Notes: generated by a model not told the origin, from the sequence alone. A stretch of DNA of 64,000 nt from Granulosicoccus sp964390335 (GCA_964390335.1 CAYMHU010000011.1:34037-98036); one strand, 5' to 3'; positions 1 to 9,442 are shown, counted from the stretch's first letter. Made by a program: numbers and translations.

Positions 1-1144
1 AGGCATCAAGACTCGCGCCTTTGTGTGCAGTAAGGAACGTACCTTGCTGCATCCACGCTTCGTGTGCAGCAGCTTCTTTCATGAATTCGAAAAAAGCGCG
101 CGTCGCAGGACTGTCTTTGGTCATAGTCCAAAGTGTGCCGGCACCCAATACAGGGTTACCCAGATCAGCTTCAGCGAATGGTGGGAAGTAGAAGAAATCC
201 GCTTCACCGTTAGCCACTTCTTCACCTTTTTTCGGGAAGAACGCAGGTATGAATGACGCCTGGCGGTGCATCATGCACGAAGCTGGGCTTGAGAATAAAC
301 CTTTCGGTGCATCACCAAAGAAGGTGGTTGCCACTGATGAAGCACCGCCTGCAACGTAATCGTCGTTGCGGGAGAACTTGCCATAAATTTCCATGGCATT
401 AATGACTTCAGGGCTATTGAATGGGAGATCGTTCGTTACCCAGCGATCATAGTTCTCAGGCGTGGTGGTACGCAGCATGAGATCTTCCATCCAGTCGGTT
501 GCTGTCCAGCCAGTTGCATTACCTGACTCAACGCCGATACACCAAGGGGTGTTGCCATCTTCAACCATTTGATCGGACAGAGCCATGAGCTCTTCCATGG
601 TTTGCGGAATTTCGTAGCCGTTATCTTCGAACTGCTCCGGTGAGTACCAAACCAGCGATTTCAGGTCTTTCTTGAATGGAAAACCATAGAAAGCTTCGTT
701 ACCGTCAGCATCTGCATAGGTACCCAGCGCAACCCATGAAGGGCCTGCACCATAGTTCTCAGCCATCCAGTCAGCTGACTCTTGACCTAAAGGAGTCAGA
801 TGGCCTTCTTTGGCCATATCGCCAGCAAGACCAGGCTGCGGGAATATCGCAATGTTTGGTGCGTTGTTAGAACGCAAATCAGCAACGATCAGTGCTGCGA
901 AGTCACGAGAGCCAGAATACTTGACCACTGCGCCAGTGGCCTTTTCAAAACAGCTCGCTGTGTTGGCGAGCATTTCTTCATCTTTGCCCTCCATAGAACC
1001 CATGATGGTAATGGTTTCGCCTTCGAAACTACCCAGATCGCCCAGTGTGGACGGCGTGTCGCAAACGTCGGCAATTGACGGCGCTGCGTACATAGTTGCG
1101 GCAACAGCTAGCGCGCTGGCTACTGCTCCTAATGTGTATTTCAT
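1..1144 (-). CDS. ABC transporter substrate-binding protein, alpha-glucoside type (partial)
   Basis: Open from an ATG at 1144 (minus strand) to the left edge with no stop, so the C-terminus is outside the window. The translation starts with a signal peptide (hydrophobic Ala-rich stretch, then cleavage near the YAAPSIA segment). It continues as an extracellular solute-binding protein of the maltose/alpha-glucoside family (family 1). Recognisable stretches include the early TITIMGSMEG-like strand, a segment with PQPGLAGDMA, and the Trp-rich VWYSPEQF and TGWTATDW segments. This set resembles AglE-type periplasmic binding proteins, which deliver alpha-glucosides to an AglFGK-type importer; those genes would lie further left. 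It is divergent from a LacI-family regulator and separated from it by a LacI-type palindrome, which fits substrate-induced control. Sugar specificity is inferred from family resemblance and context. Confidence 0.85.
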   Translation of the reverse strand, partial: MKYTLGAVASALAVAATMYAAPSIADVCDTPSTLGDLGSFEGETITIMGSMEGKDEEMLANTASCFEKATGAVVKYSGSRDFAALIVADLRSNNAPNIAIFPQPGLAGDMAKEGHLTPLGQESADWMAENYGAGPSWVALGTYADADGNEAFYGFPFKKDLKSLVWYSPEQFEDNGYEIPQTMEELMALSDQMVEDGNTPWCIGVESGNATGWTATDWMEDLMLRTTTPENYDRWVTNDLPFNSPEVINAMEIYGKFSRNDDYVAGGASSVATTFFGDAPKGLFSSPASCMMHRQASFIPAFFPKKGEEVANGEADFFYFPPFAEADLGNPVLGAGTLWTMTKDSPATRAFFEFMKEAAAHEAWMQQGTFLTAHKGASLDA

Positions 1145-1309
1145 GTATCTCTCCGAAGTGTTAACTGGCATCAAAGCGCCTTGGAACGCGCAGTATCAAA
1201 CAGGCGATGCGTGTATGTCAACCAGAACACCCCAAATATGAAAAAAGTAATGCATTATCTTTGCTCTCAGCTTGTAAATATGCAGCTAGTTTGATTAATA
1301 TGTGAAACC

Positions 1310-1319
1310 AAAGCGCTTT
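1310..1319. promoter_or_regulatory. LacI-family operator palindrome
   Basis: AAAGCGCTTT is a perfect 10-bp palindrome with the central CG typical of LacI/GalR-family operators. It lies 16 bp upstream of the GTG start of the adjacent LacI-type regulator and about 165 bp upstream of the divergent binding-protein gene. It could mediate autorepression and control of the transporter. Assignment is by motif and position only. Confidence 0.6.
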
Positions 1320-1335
1320 AAATGCTTACAAGAAA

Positions 1336-2370
1336 GTGAACCTGAAACAGCTGTCAAACCATCTGGGCTTATCACAAACCACGGTTAGCCGCGCCCTGAA
1401 CAACTACCCAGAGGTCAGTGAGTACACCCGCGAACGTGTCAAAATTGCCGCACGCAAACACAACTACCGTGCTAATTCCCGCGCAACACGACTTGCCACT
1501 GGTAAGGCCATGACAATCGGACACGTTATTCCGATGAGTTCAACGGAAGTGTTCAACCCGATATTCGGTGAGTTCGTGGCCGGAGCCAGCCAGGCCTATT
1601 CCAGACGAGGTTACGAACTATTACTCACCATGGCCGAGGAAGGTTCGGAGGAAACCACCTACCGGGAAATGGCATCCAAAGGGTCGGTTGACGGGTTCAT
1701 TGTGCACGCTCCCCGGCTGAACGATGCGCGAATCACTCTGTTACAGCAACTCAAACTACCGTTCGTTGTTCACGGACGAGATTATCGCAATACGTCCGAT
1801 TACTCCTGGATAGACATGAATAATCGGCGCGCTTTTTATCAAGCCACTAAGCTGCTTATCGATCTTGGTCACACAAAAATCAGCCTTGTTAACGGCAAAG
1901 AGCTGCTGAACTTTGCGTGGCGTAGAAGACAAGGTTACGTTGATGCCCTTGATGATGAAGGCATACCGGTTAACCCAGACTTAATGTTCAGCGGTGATCT
2001 CACAGAGACCATCGGATTCAGCGCAGCATCAGTCGCACTTGAACTACCGGTACCACCCACGGCGTTTCTGGTAGCCTCATATGTTGGTGCGCTTGGCGTG
2101 CGGCGCGCTATTCACAATGCCGGCTTGGAAATGGGCCGCGATATCTCAGTCATTATCCATGATGATGAGTTATCGTATTTTCACAATGATGTTGACATAC
2201 CACAATTCACCGCAACTCGCTCGTCTGTAAGGGATGCTGGTGAGTATGCAGCAATGATGCTACTCGATATCATTGACAAACCCGATAGGGCACCCACAAC
2301 AAAACTACTTGACGCACCACTGGTCATCGGTGCATCTACTGGGCCGGTGAACAGCAGCAAAGTGCGCTAA
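1336..2370 (+). CDS. LacI/GalR-family transcriptional regulator
   Basis: 344 aa. The N-terminal helix-turn-helix (residues about 2-50, with the family pattern LSQTTVSRALN) is followed by the hinge and a periplasmic-binding-protein-like effector domain (about 60-335). The start is a GTG at 1336, because no in-frame ATG precedes the LKQLSNHLGLS helix. It is divergent from an alpha-glucoside-type ABC binding protein, and an AAAGCGCTTT palindrome lies just upstream, so it most likely represses that transporter and is released by the sugar (AglR-like role; inferred). Its TAA stop shares one base with the ATG of the next gene (TAATG), so the two are probably co-translated. That partner is an FAD oxidoreductase, which is not an expected partner for a sugar regulator. 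Confidence 0.92.
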   Translation: MNLKQLSNHLGLSQTTVSRALNNYPEVSEYTRERVKIAARKHNYRANSRATRLATGKAMTIGHVIPMSSTEVFNPIFGEFVAGASQAYSRRGYELLLTMAEEGSEETTYREMASKGSVDGFIVHAPRLNDARITLLQQLKLPFVVHGRDYRNTSDYSWIDMNNRRAFYQATKLLIDLGHTKISLVNGKELLNFAWRRRQGYVDALDDEGIPVNPDLMFSGDLTETIGFSAASVALELPVPPTAFLVASYVGALGVRRAIHNAGLEMGRDISVIIHDDELSYFHNDVDIPQFTATRSSVRDAGEYAAMMLLDIIDKPDRAPTTKLLDAPLVIGASTGPVNSSKVR

Positions 2371-3944
2371 TGCTAGACGCCATTATCATTGGCGGTGGGC
2401 ACAACGGACTTGTTTGTGCGAATTACCTCGCCTTGGGCGGAAAAACAGTTCAAGTACTTGAACGAAGATCCGTGTTGGGCGGCGCTGCAGTAACCGAAGA
2501 GTTTCATCCAGGATTTAGCAATTCAGTTGCCTCGTACACTGTTAGCTTGCTCCATCCGAAAGTGATAAAGGAGCTTGAACTACACGAGCATGGACTGAAC
2601 ATCGTGCACCGTAAAGTCAATAACTTCTGGCCCCTCGACAATGGCAACTTCCTCGCTTTTCCTGTTGGTTCCGATGCGCTAAAAAAAGAGATCGCATTAT
2701 TTTCCGAACACGATGCCAATGCGCTTGATCGCTACTTCAGAGACGTTGGCATGGTCGCTGATTTAATTCGCGAGTTTTTACTTGAAACGCCTCCTAATGC
2801 TGGTGGCGGTATCAAAGACATATTTAAGACAGCAAAATTGGGTAATCGCATCAGAAAGCTATCTCTGGAAGATGAGCGTATTGTGCTTGATATCTTCACT
2901 AAAAGCGTTTCAGACTTTCTCGATTTCTATTTTGAAAATGAACACGTCAAGGGTGCGTTCGCGTTTGATGGCATTGTCGGAAACTATGCTGATACCACCA
3001 CTCCAGGCTCTGCGTATATTTTAATGCACCATGCTTTTGGTGAAGTCAATGGTGTAAAGGGTGTTTGGGGGCATGCAATCGGTGGTATGGGCGCTATAAC
3101 GCAGGCAATGGCACGCTCAGCACGAAACAAAGGCGTTGCTATCAAAACGGATTGCGCCGTCAAAAAAGTGCTGGTTAAAGGCAAGCGAGCCTGCGGTGTC
3201 GAGTTGGAATCGGGCGAAGTAGTCGAGGCGCACACCATAGTATCCAACCTTAATCCGTCTTTGCTATACAACGCACTTGTTGACCACGAACATTTACCCG
3301 AAGACTTTTCGCGACGAATCAAACGTTATAAAAACGGTTCAGGTACGTTTCGAATGAACGTGGCGTTAAGCGAGCTTCCGCAGTTTACTTGTATGGCAAA
3401 ACAGTCGCGTGCTAGCGATGATCACTTAACGGGAGGCATCATCATCGGTGCAACGCCCGACTATATCAATCAAGCCTATCGCGATGCATTGCAACACGGT
3501 TGGTCTAAAAAACCCATCGTCGAAATGCTTATCCCGTCCACACTGGACAACACGCTGGCTCCCGAAGGACAGCACGTTGCCAGTCTGTTTTGCCAACAAT
3601 TTGATCCAACTGTCGACTGGGATAAGTATCGAGACAAAGCCGCTGATCTAATCTTGGATCAAGTAGAGCAAGTTGCGCCCGGGTTTAAGCAGTTGGTTGT
3701 GGGGCAACAAATTATGAGCCCACTGGATTTGGAACGCACGTTTGGCTTGATCAATGGCGACATCATGCACGGCCACATGAGTCTTGATCAGATGTTCAGC
3801 GCACGCCCTCTACTCGGACACGGCAACTACCGTTCGCCTATTGCTGGCTTGTATATGTGTGGTGCAGGCACACACCCTGGTGGCGGTGTAACAGGTGTAC
3901 CAGGGCATAATGCGGCACGCGAGGTTTTGTATGACACAGCGTAA
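2370..3944 (+). CDS. FAD-dependent oxidoreductase, PYROXD2/phytoene-desaturase-like
   Basis: 524 aa. The N-terminal Rossmann dinucleotide-binding motif reads IIIGGGHNGL (residues 5-14), followed by the ERRSVLGGAA segment typical of the CrtI/phytoene-dehydrogenase-related and PYROXD2 group. The C-terminus carries the conserved FAD-contacting stretch with MCGAGTHPGGGVTG. The length matches the PYROXD2-like family (about 520-540 aa). Members are annotated as amine-oxidase-like or carotenoid-desaturase-like proteins, and most bacterial ones have no known substrate. No carotenoid genes are nearby, so a pigment role is not supported. It overlaps the upstream LacI-type regulator by one base and converges with the rhamnose isomerase gene. 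Confidence 0.85.
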   Translation: MLDAIIIGGGHNGLVCANYLALGGKTVQVLERRSVLGGAAVTEEFHPGFSNSVASYTVSLLHPKVIKELELHEHGLNIVHRKVNNFWPLDNGNFLAFPVGSDALKKEIALFSEHDANALDRYFRDVGMVADLIREFLLETPPNAGGGIKDIFKTAKLGNRIRKLSLEDERIVLDIFTKSVSDFLDFYFENEHVKGAFAFDGIVGNYADTTTPGSAYILMHHAFGEVNGVKGVWGHAIGGMGAITQAMARSARNKGVAIKTDCAVKKVLVKGKRACGVELESGEVVEAHTIVSNLNPSLLYNALVDHEHLPEDFSRRIKRYKNGSGTFRMNVALSELPQFTCMAKQSRASDDHLTGGIIIGATPDYINQAYRDALQHGWSKKPIVEMLIPSTLDNTLAPEGQHVASLFCQQFDPTVDWDKYRDKAADLILDQVEQVAPGFKQLVVGQQIMSPLDLERTFGLINGDIMHGHMSLDQMFSARPLLGHGNYRSPIAGLYMCGAGTHPGGGVTGVPGHNAAREVLYDTA

Positions 3945-3976
3945 CAGGTTGCCCGAACATTCAGCGCAACATCGTG

Positions 3977-5227
3977 TTAGGTCTGTCGATCGGCTACAGC
4001 TTGTTGATAGTCGTCAAGTTGTTTGATTAGTTGCTGACCCGAAGGTACATTTAAGCGCGAGCAGAACTCATTCCACACAGCTCCATAGGGCATGTCTTTC
4101 AACTCTTCTGTGATCATAAAGCGAGTAGTGAAATCCAATGCTGTTTCTGCCTGCCTCAACTTATCTAACGGCATCAGCAGAGCGCGAAGCAGCGCTTTTT
4201 GCATATTGCGTGTACCGATAACCCACGCAGCAGTGCGACTAATGGTTGCATCAAAAAAGTCCAGGCCAATATGGGTACGACCAAGTAGATTGCCACTGAC
4301 CAATTCATTCGCCATAGCTTGAATATCATCATTCAACAAGATGACATGATCGCTATCCCATCGCATTGGACGCGATACGTGTAACAGGATTTCATCAAGT
4401 GACAAAGCACACGCCGACAACTTATCTGCGATATTTTCGGTCGGGTGAAAGTGCCCCATATCCAAACATAATAATGTGCCCTTCCTGATAGCGTAGCCCA
4501 AGTAAAATTCATGACTACCAACGGTGCAAGCTTCAACGCCAATACCAAAGAGCTTGCTTTCAACCGCATCTAACAATTGCGACTTTTCAAAAGGTTGCGC
4601 AAGCATTTCATCCAACGAGCTTTCCAAACGTGCCCGCGCAGCCATCCGGTCTATAGGAATATCTTTATATCCATCGGGAACCCAGATATTGTTAACAGCC
4701 GGAGACTGAAGTTCAGCACCCATGCGCGCTGCAATTTCTCGACACCGTTTGCCATGTTCAATCCAGAAGTCCCGAATACCTTTGTCGGGATGAGATAAGG
4801 TTAGGTTGTCGTCTGCTTTAGCATGCGCGAAAAACGTCGGGTTAAAATCCAGACCAATCTTTTGCTCTTTCGCCCAATCAACCCACGGAGCAAAATGATG
4901 ATATTCAATAGCATCTCTATCCGGTGATTCATCGGTATCAAAATACATCGCATGTAAATTCAGGCGATGCGATCCTGGTATCAACGAAAACGCAGACTCA
5001 AGATCGGCGCGCAATTCATCGGGTGTGCGTGCTCTACCCGGATGATTGCCGGTTGCCTGAATGCCACCACCCGATGTGCCGGATTGATTTTCAAACCCAA
5101 CAACATCATCACCTTGCCAACAATGCACCGAGATTGCAATGTCACTCAACGCAGCAATAGCGGTTTCGGTGTCGATACCCCACTCGGAAAACATCTCCCG
5201 AGCTAAAGAATAATGAGTTGCGCTCAT
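3977..5227 (-). CDS. rhaA: L-rhamnose isomerase
   Basis: 416 aa, the usual length for RhaA (E. coli about 419). It converts L-rhamnose to L-rhamnulose in the cytoplasm. Conserved stretches recognisable against E. coli RhaA include ISVHCWQGDDV near residue 32, GGIQATGN, LNLHAMY, GLDFNPTFF, the VESKLFGIG and CLDMGHFHPTE segments (metal and substrate ligands), HVSRPMRWDSDHV and GLDFFDATI. In rhizobial nomenclature the same position is called rhaI. It lies 18 bp downstream of the aldolase/dehydrogenase fusion on the same strand, forming a two-gene catabolic operon divergent from the regulator, transporter and kinase genes. Confidence 0.97.
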   Translation of the reverse strand: MSATHYSLAREMFSEWGIDTETAIAALSDIAISVHCWQGDDVVGFENQSGTSGGGIQATGNHPGRARTPDELRADLESAFSLIPGSHRLNLHAMYFDTDESPDRDAIEYHHFAPWVDWAKEQKIGLDFNPTFFAHAKADDNLTLSHPDKGIRDFWIEHGKRCREIAARMGAELQSPAVNNIWVPDGYKDIPIDRMAARARLESSLDEMLAQPFEKSQLLDAVESKLFGIGVEACTVGSHEFYLGYAIRKGTLLCLDMGHFHPTENIADKLSACALSLDEILLHVSRPMRWDSDHVILLNDDIQAMANELVSGNLLGRTHIGLDFFDATISRTAAWVIGTRNMQKALLRALLMPLDKLRQAETALDFTTRFMITEELKDMPYGAVWNEFCSRLNVPSGQQLIKQLDDYQQAVADRQT

Positions 5228-5245
5228 GACCTTCTCCTCTGGTTA

Positions 5246-7354
5246 TTAGCGGGTAAAGGCTTCCTTGTTACCCGCATCAACATTGATGATATTACCGGTT
5301 GATTTAGCTGATACGTCCGCAGCAAAAAAGTATGTGGCTTCAGCGATATCTTCAGGCAACACGGATCGCTTTAGCATTGATCGTTGACGGTACATTTCTT
5401 CCAAACCTTGTTTGTCAGTGCCGTGTGTATCGGCCCGCTGATCCAACCACTCGCCTTCCCAGATTTTTGATCCGCGTAAAACAGCATCCGGGTTAACCAC
5501 ATTAACTCGCACACCAATATCTGCCCCTTCTAACGCCAAGCATCGTGCAAGATGGATCTCCGAGGCCTTGGCTGTACAGTACGCTGATGCATTCGGGCTG
5601 GCCGCCAAACCGTTTTTGGAACCGATAAAAATAATGGAGCCGCCCATGTTCTGCGTGCGCAACAATTTAAAGGTTTCACGCGAAGCAAGAAAATAGCCAG
5701 TACTGAGGATATCCATATTTCGGTTCCACAGCTCCAACGTAGTTTCTTCAACAGGTGCTGAGGATGCGATACCGGCATTAGAAACCAAAATATCAACCCC
5801 GCCAAATTCAACTGCTGCATCCGCCAGTGCTGCGGCAACAGAGGATTCATCTGTTACGTTCATTATCACCGTGCGAACCACATCGGCACCCACACGCTCG
5901 CGGAACTTCTCGGCTGTTTGCTTGAGCCCGTCTTCATTGATATCGGCTAATACAACGCAACAACCTTCTGCCAGAAAACGTTCTGCGGTTGATGAACCAA
6001 TACCACCGGCACCGCCAGTGATTAGAGCAACGCGGCCAGCTAATGATTTGGGTTTGGGCATGCGTTGCAGCTTAGCTTCCTCCAATAGCCAATACTCAAT
6101 ATCGAAGGCTTCCTGTTCGGGTAATCCAACATACTCACTGACTGCCGACGAACCGCGCATAACGTTAATGGCATTGACATAAAACTCGCCAGAAATTCGG
6201 GCCGTTGCTTTGTCTTTTGCGAAAGTCAACATGCCAACGCCTGGCACGAGATAAACTACCGCGTTTGAATCTCGTATAGCCGGCGAATTATCGCGTTTGC
6301 ACCGTTCGTAATACGCCGCATAGTCTTCTCTATAAGCGGCGATCAATGCCGGCAGCTCTGACAACACTGCGTCTATGTTATTGGTAGCGGGATCGAATGG
6401 CACAACCAATGGCCGAATTTTCGTGCGTAAAAAATGATCCGGACAAGAAGTACCGAGCGCTGCAAGCGGTTCCATTTGCTGCGCATTAACGAACTCCAGC
6501 ACGGCATCGCTATCCATAAAATGCCCAACCATGTGCTGGTTATGCGACACAAATCCGCGTATCGCAGGCATTAACTGAGCCGCGATCGCGCGTCGGGCAT
6601 CGGCATCAAGGCTGGCGTGTTTTGCGCCGCCAAACGCTGCACTGTCTTTGGTTTTTTGCGACAGCCAAGCCGTTGCTTTATTGATGACATCAATCGTCAT
6701 GTCATAACAGTCTTTCGCGGTATCAGCCCAGGTGAACAATCCATGACTGGCGAGCACGACGCCATCAGCTTGCGGATTTTCCAGACAAAACTTTTCCAAC
6801 CAAAGACCCAACTCGTAACCGGGTCGCTTCCATGGTAACCAACCAATGCGATCGCCAAAAACTTCCTGAGTTAGCTCTTGAGAATTGCTGGATGCTGCAA
6901 TGGCAATGATGGCATCGGCATGCACATGATCAACGTGTTTTTTGGGTACGTAGGCGTGTAGCGGTGTATCGATTGAAGCGGCGCGTGAATTCAGATTGAA
7001 CGTGCAATGAGGTAGGTAGGCCACCATCTCATCTTCATGCTCGTCGCCACGGTACAGTGGTTTAAGTGCCTCTAACTTCTGCATGTACAAAGTGGCAAAG
7101 CCATCCATGTTGATCGAGCCAATATCGCCGCCCGACCCCTTAACCCACAGCACTTCAACGCTTTCGCCACTGAGCGGATCTTTTTCCATGACTTTTGCCG
7201 AGGTGTTGCCACCCCCGTAGTTAGTGACACGCTTGTCAGAACCAAGGATATTGGAGCGATATAGCAACAGCTCAGGCTCACTTTTGCCCTGTGCAACCTT
7301 GTCGTCCCAGCGGTTAATGAGCAGTTCAGACTCTTGTGTTTTCAAAATAAGCAT
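5246..7354 (-). CDS. rhaD: bifunctional rhamnulose-1-phosphate aldolase / short-chain dehydrogenase
   Basis: 702 aa from the ATG at 7354. The N-terminal half (about 10-400) is a class II aldolase domain, with the NYGGGNTSAKV and VKGSGGDIG stretches and the His-rich YVPKKHVDHVHADA metal site. The C-terminal half (about 435-700) is an SDR with the Gly-rich ALITGGAGGIGSS motif, NAG (VSNAG) and a YCTAK active site. The fusion is the RhaD/YuxG type: it splits rhamnulose-1-phosphate to DHAP and L-lactaldehyde, and the SDR oxidises the lactaldehyde. The open frame extends to a TTG at 7423, but those 23 residues are not family-like and have no clear ribosome site, so the ATG was chosen. It forms an operon with rhaA. 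Confidence 0.93.
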   Translation of the reverse strand: MLILKTQESELLINRWDDKVAQGKSEPELLLYRSNILGSDKRVTNYGGGNTSAKVMEKDPLSGESVEVLWVKGSGGDIGSINMDGFATLYMQKLEALKPLYRGDEHEDEMVAYLPHCTFNLNSRAASIDTPLHAYVPKKHVDHVHADAIIAIAASSNSQELTQEVFGDRIGWLPWKRPGYELGLWLEKFCLENPQADGVVLASHGLFTWADTAKDCYDMTIDVINKATAWLSQKTKDSAAFGGAKHASLDADARRAIAAQLMPAIRGFVSHNQHMVGHFMDSDAVLEFVNAQQMEPLAALGTSCPDHFLRTKIRPLVVPFDPATNNIDAVLSELPALIAAYREDYAAYYERCKRDNSPAIRDSNAVVYLVPGVGMLTFAKDKATARISGEFYVNAINVMRGSSAVSEYVGLPEQEAFDIEYWLLEEAKLQRMPKPKSLAGRVALITGGAGGIGSSTAERFLAEGCCVVLADINEDGLKQTAEKFRERVGADVVRTVIMNVTDESSVAAALADAAVEFGGVDILVSNAGIASSAPVEETTLELWNRNMDILSTGYFLASRETFKLLRTQNMGGSIIFIGSKNGLAASPNASAYCTAKASEIHLARCLALEGADIGVRVNVVNPDAVLRGSKIWEGEWLDQRADTHGTDKQGLEEMYRQRSMLKRSVLPEDIAEATYFFAADVSAKSTGNIINVDAGNKEAFTR

Positions 7355-7421
7355 CTCGGGACGTAGTACGTCGTCTGCGAAAAGAATATGCCAAACAATG
7401 CGCTGATACTCACGAAAAGTC

Positions 7422-7486
7422 AATCACTAACAATCAAATTCATCCACTTCGTGTCCATTTTTGATTACTTATGAAATATTTTGATT
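7422..7486. promoter_or_regulatory. putative DeoR-type (RhaR) operator repeats
   Basis: TTTTGATT occurs at 7459-7466 and again at 7479-7486, exactly 20 bp apart (about two helical turns). The inverted half AATCAAA occurs at 7432-7438, with AATCA at 7422. Direct repeats with helical spacing are typical of DeoR-family operators. The array sits in the gap between the divergent rhaD-rhaA and rhaR-rhaSTPQMK operons, where a rhamnose regulator would be expected to bind. Inferred from repeat and position. Confidence 0.55.
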
Positions 7487-7535
7487 GACACAGTGAAATT
7501 TTAGCGCCAGTATGGTTAGACACTAGGGGGAGCAA

Positions 7536-8342
7536 ATGCACGAGAAAGAACGTCACAAGATTATTTTGTCGGCCGTACAAGACCGGCCAGTGGCAACAGT
7601 GACGGATCTGCGCAGCCTGACGCAAGTATCGGAAGCAACCATCCGCCGTGACATTGCCGCCCTGCACATGCAAAAAAAATTACGCCGCGTAAGAGGTGGT
7701 GCAGAAGCCGTTAATCCACCACAATTTGTGGGTTTGGCAGGCCGTCCTTTTTCAGTAAACGAAACCCGACAGATAAAACAAAAGCAAGCGATTGCGCAAC
7801 GTGCGGTCGATCTGTGCGAAGACGGCGATTCCATCATTATTAATGGTGGTACAACAACTTTCCAGATGGTGCACCCGCTAGCGTTGCGGTGTTGCCAGAT
7901 ATTCACAAACTCTTTCCCTATTGCGGAACATCTACTCAAACACTCAAAGAACAACATCATGCTATCCGGAGGCGTTATCTATCGGGAGCAGAACATTATC
8001 CTGTCGCCGTTTGATAACGATGTTACGCGTAACTTCTACGCAAAACGCATGTTTATGGGAGCGCAAGGTCTTGCGTCACTGGGACTCATGGAAGCTGATC
8101 CATTAATAATACAAGCCGAACAAAAACTGATAAACCAAACCGATGAGCTGGTTGTTTTGGTCGACAGCACAAAATTTGAAAGTCGGTCCAGTTTAGTCCT
8201 TTGCCCGTTAGCGCGCATCGACACTGTGATAACCGATGAAGGCATTTCAGATAAAGCAGCAGCCATGCTTGAAGCTGCAGAAGTAACACTGATCGTCGCC
8301 GATACCGGCGCCGCACAGCACGAGGATCAGGCTGCCTCATAA
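7536..8342 (+). CDS. rhaR: DeoR-family transcriptional regulator of rhamnose use
   Basis: 268 aa. An N-terminal DeoR helix-turn-helix (residues about 5-58, with SEATIRRDIAAL) is followed by the sugar-phosphate-sensing DeoRC domain, with NGGTTTFQMV, SGGVIYREQN and the DSTKFESRSS stretch. The start ATG at 7536 follows a strong AGGGGGAG site at 7525-7532. It heads the transporter/kinase operon and faces rhaD-rhaA, the same arrangement as the rhizobial rhaRSTPQUK/rhaDI locus, so it is most likely the rhamnose repressor. Repeated TTTTGATT boxes in the divergent promoter are candidate binding sites. Confidence 0.9.
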   Translation: MHEKERHKIILSAVQDRPVATVTDLRSLTQVSEATIRRDIAALHMQKKLRRVRGGAEAVNPPQFVGLAGRPFSVNETRQIKQKQAIAQRAVDLCEDGDSIIINGGTTTFQMVHPLALRCCQIFTNSFPIAEHLLKHSKNNIMLSGGVIYREQNIILSPFDNDVTRNFYAKRMFMGAQGLASLGLMEADPLIIQAEQKLINQTDELVVLVDSTKFESRSSLVLCPLARIDTVITDEGISDKAAAMLEAAEVTLIVADTGAAQHEDQAAS

Positions 8343-8379
8343 ATCAGCCTACATCGTTGAGACACTGTGGAGAAGAGAG

Positions 8380-9381
8380 ATGATGAAAAACAAACCTATA
8401 AAACTGGTGGCAGGGTTTTTCCTTGCGACAAGCTTGTTTTCCGGCAATGCGTTTGCGCAGGACAACATGCGTATAGCGCTAGTGGTGAAAGCTTTGGGTA
8501 TTGGCTTTTTTGAAGCCGCTGCCAAGGGCGCGGAAGAAGCAGCTGCCGAACTTGGCAATGTTGAGATTATTTATACAGGCCCAACTGACACAACGGCTGA
8601 AGGGCAAATTGAAGTGATCAATTCACTGATTGCGCAGAACGTTGATGCAATTGCCATTTCAGCAAACGATCCCGATGCATTAGTTCCTGCATTAAAGAAA
8701 GCAATGCAACGTGGTATCACTGTTATCTCATGGGACTCAGGCGTCGCTGAAGAAGGACGTCAGATGCATTTGAATCCATCATCAAACGCACTTATCGGTA
8801 ACATGATTATCAAACTTGCTGCAGATCACCTACCTGATGGCGGTCAAGTGGCTGTGTTGTCGGCCTCAGCAACCGCGACCAATCAAAACATCTGGATAGA
8901 AGAGATGAATAAGGTCATGGGCAACTATCCAGGGATAGAAGTCGTGGCAACGGTGTACGGAGATGACTTAGCAGACAAGTCTTATCGTGAAGCACAAGGC
9001 CTCATGCAATCTTATCCGGAGCTTGATGCGATTATTGCACCGACTTCAGTGGGTATTGTGGCGGCCGCACAAGCGGTGGACGATGCAGGTAAATCCGGCA
9101 CCATCAACGTAACTGGTTTAGGTCTTCCATCGGAAATGGCAGGCGCTATTGAAAGCGGCGCATCAAAATCATTCGCTATTTGGAACCCGATTGATCTTGG
9201 TTATTCCGCCACGATGATCGCTCACGCACTTGCGTCCGATAAAGCAACTGCAGAGGCAGGTGCAGAAATTCCGATGGGTCGTATGGGCACGATCACGCTT
9301 GACGATACCACCTCAGGCGCGATGGCCGATCCGTTCGTCTACGATAGCTCCAACATCGACGACTTCAAGTCCATCTTCTAA
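8380..9381 (+). CDS. rhaS: rhamnose ABC transporter, periplasmic substrate-binding protein
   Basis: 333 aa with a clear signal peptide (MMKNK basic start, hydrophobic core, cleavage after NAFA near residue 26). The mature part is a type 1 periplasmic sugar-binding fold (RbsB/LsrB/RhaS group) with VVKALGIGFFEAAAKGA, IISANDP-like and WDSGVAEEGRQ segments. It captures L-rhamnose for the RhaT/RhaP/RhaQ importer encoded directly downstream. Tandem ATGs at 8380 and 8383 follow a purine-rich GAGAAGAGAG site. An 11-bp hairpin separates it from the ATPase gene, a common way to raise binding-protein mRNA relative to membrane components. Confidence 0.93.
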   Translation: MMKNKPIKLVAGFFLATSLFSGNAFAQDNMRIALVVKALGIGFFEAAAKGAEEAAAELGNVEIIYTGPTDTTAEGQIEVINSLIAQNVDAIAISANDPDALVPALKKAMQRGITVISWDSGVAEEGRQMHLNPSSNALIGNMIIKLAADHLPDGGQVAVLSASATATNQNIWIEEMNKVMGNYPGIEVVATVYGDDLADKSYREAQGLMQSYPELDAIIAPTSVGIVAAAQAVDDAGKSGTINVTGLGLPSEMAGAIESGASKSFAIWNPIDLGYSATMIAHALASDKATAEAGAEIPMGRMGTITLDDTTSGAMADPFVYDSSNIDDFKSIF

Positions 9382-9394
9382 ATCAGAAGTCCCC

Positions 9395-9420
9395 GCCTCG
9401 GCGCACTGGTGCGTCGAGGC
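9395..9420 (+). other. stem-loop between rhaS and rhaT
   Basis: GCCTCG at 9395-9400 pairs with CGAGGC at 9415-9420. The stem continues inward through one G-T wobble to CGCA/TGCG with a CTGG loop: 11 pairs in all, no T-run after it. Position and shape suggest a 3' mRNA-stabilising or partial-termination hairpin giving excess binding protein. The role is inferred. Confidence 0.6.
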
Positions 9421-9442
9421 TACTCACAAAGTTGATTTGCCT

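Noticed and set aside
7355..7423. N-terminal extension of rhaD to a TTG at 7423
   Set aside because: The 23 extra residues are not family-like and the TTG has no ribosome site; the ATG at 7354 fits homologues better.
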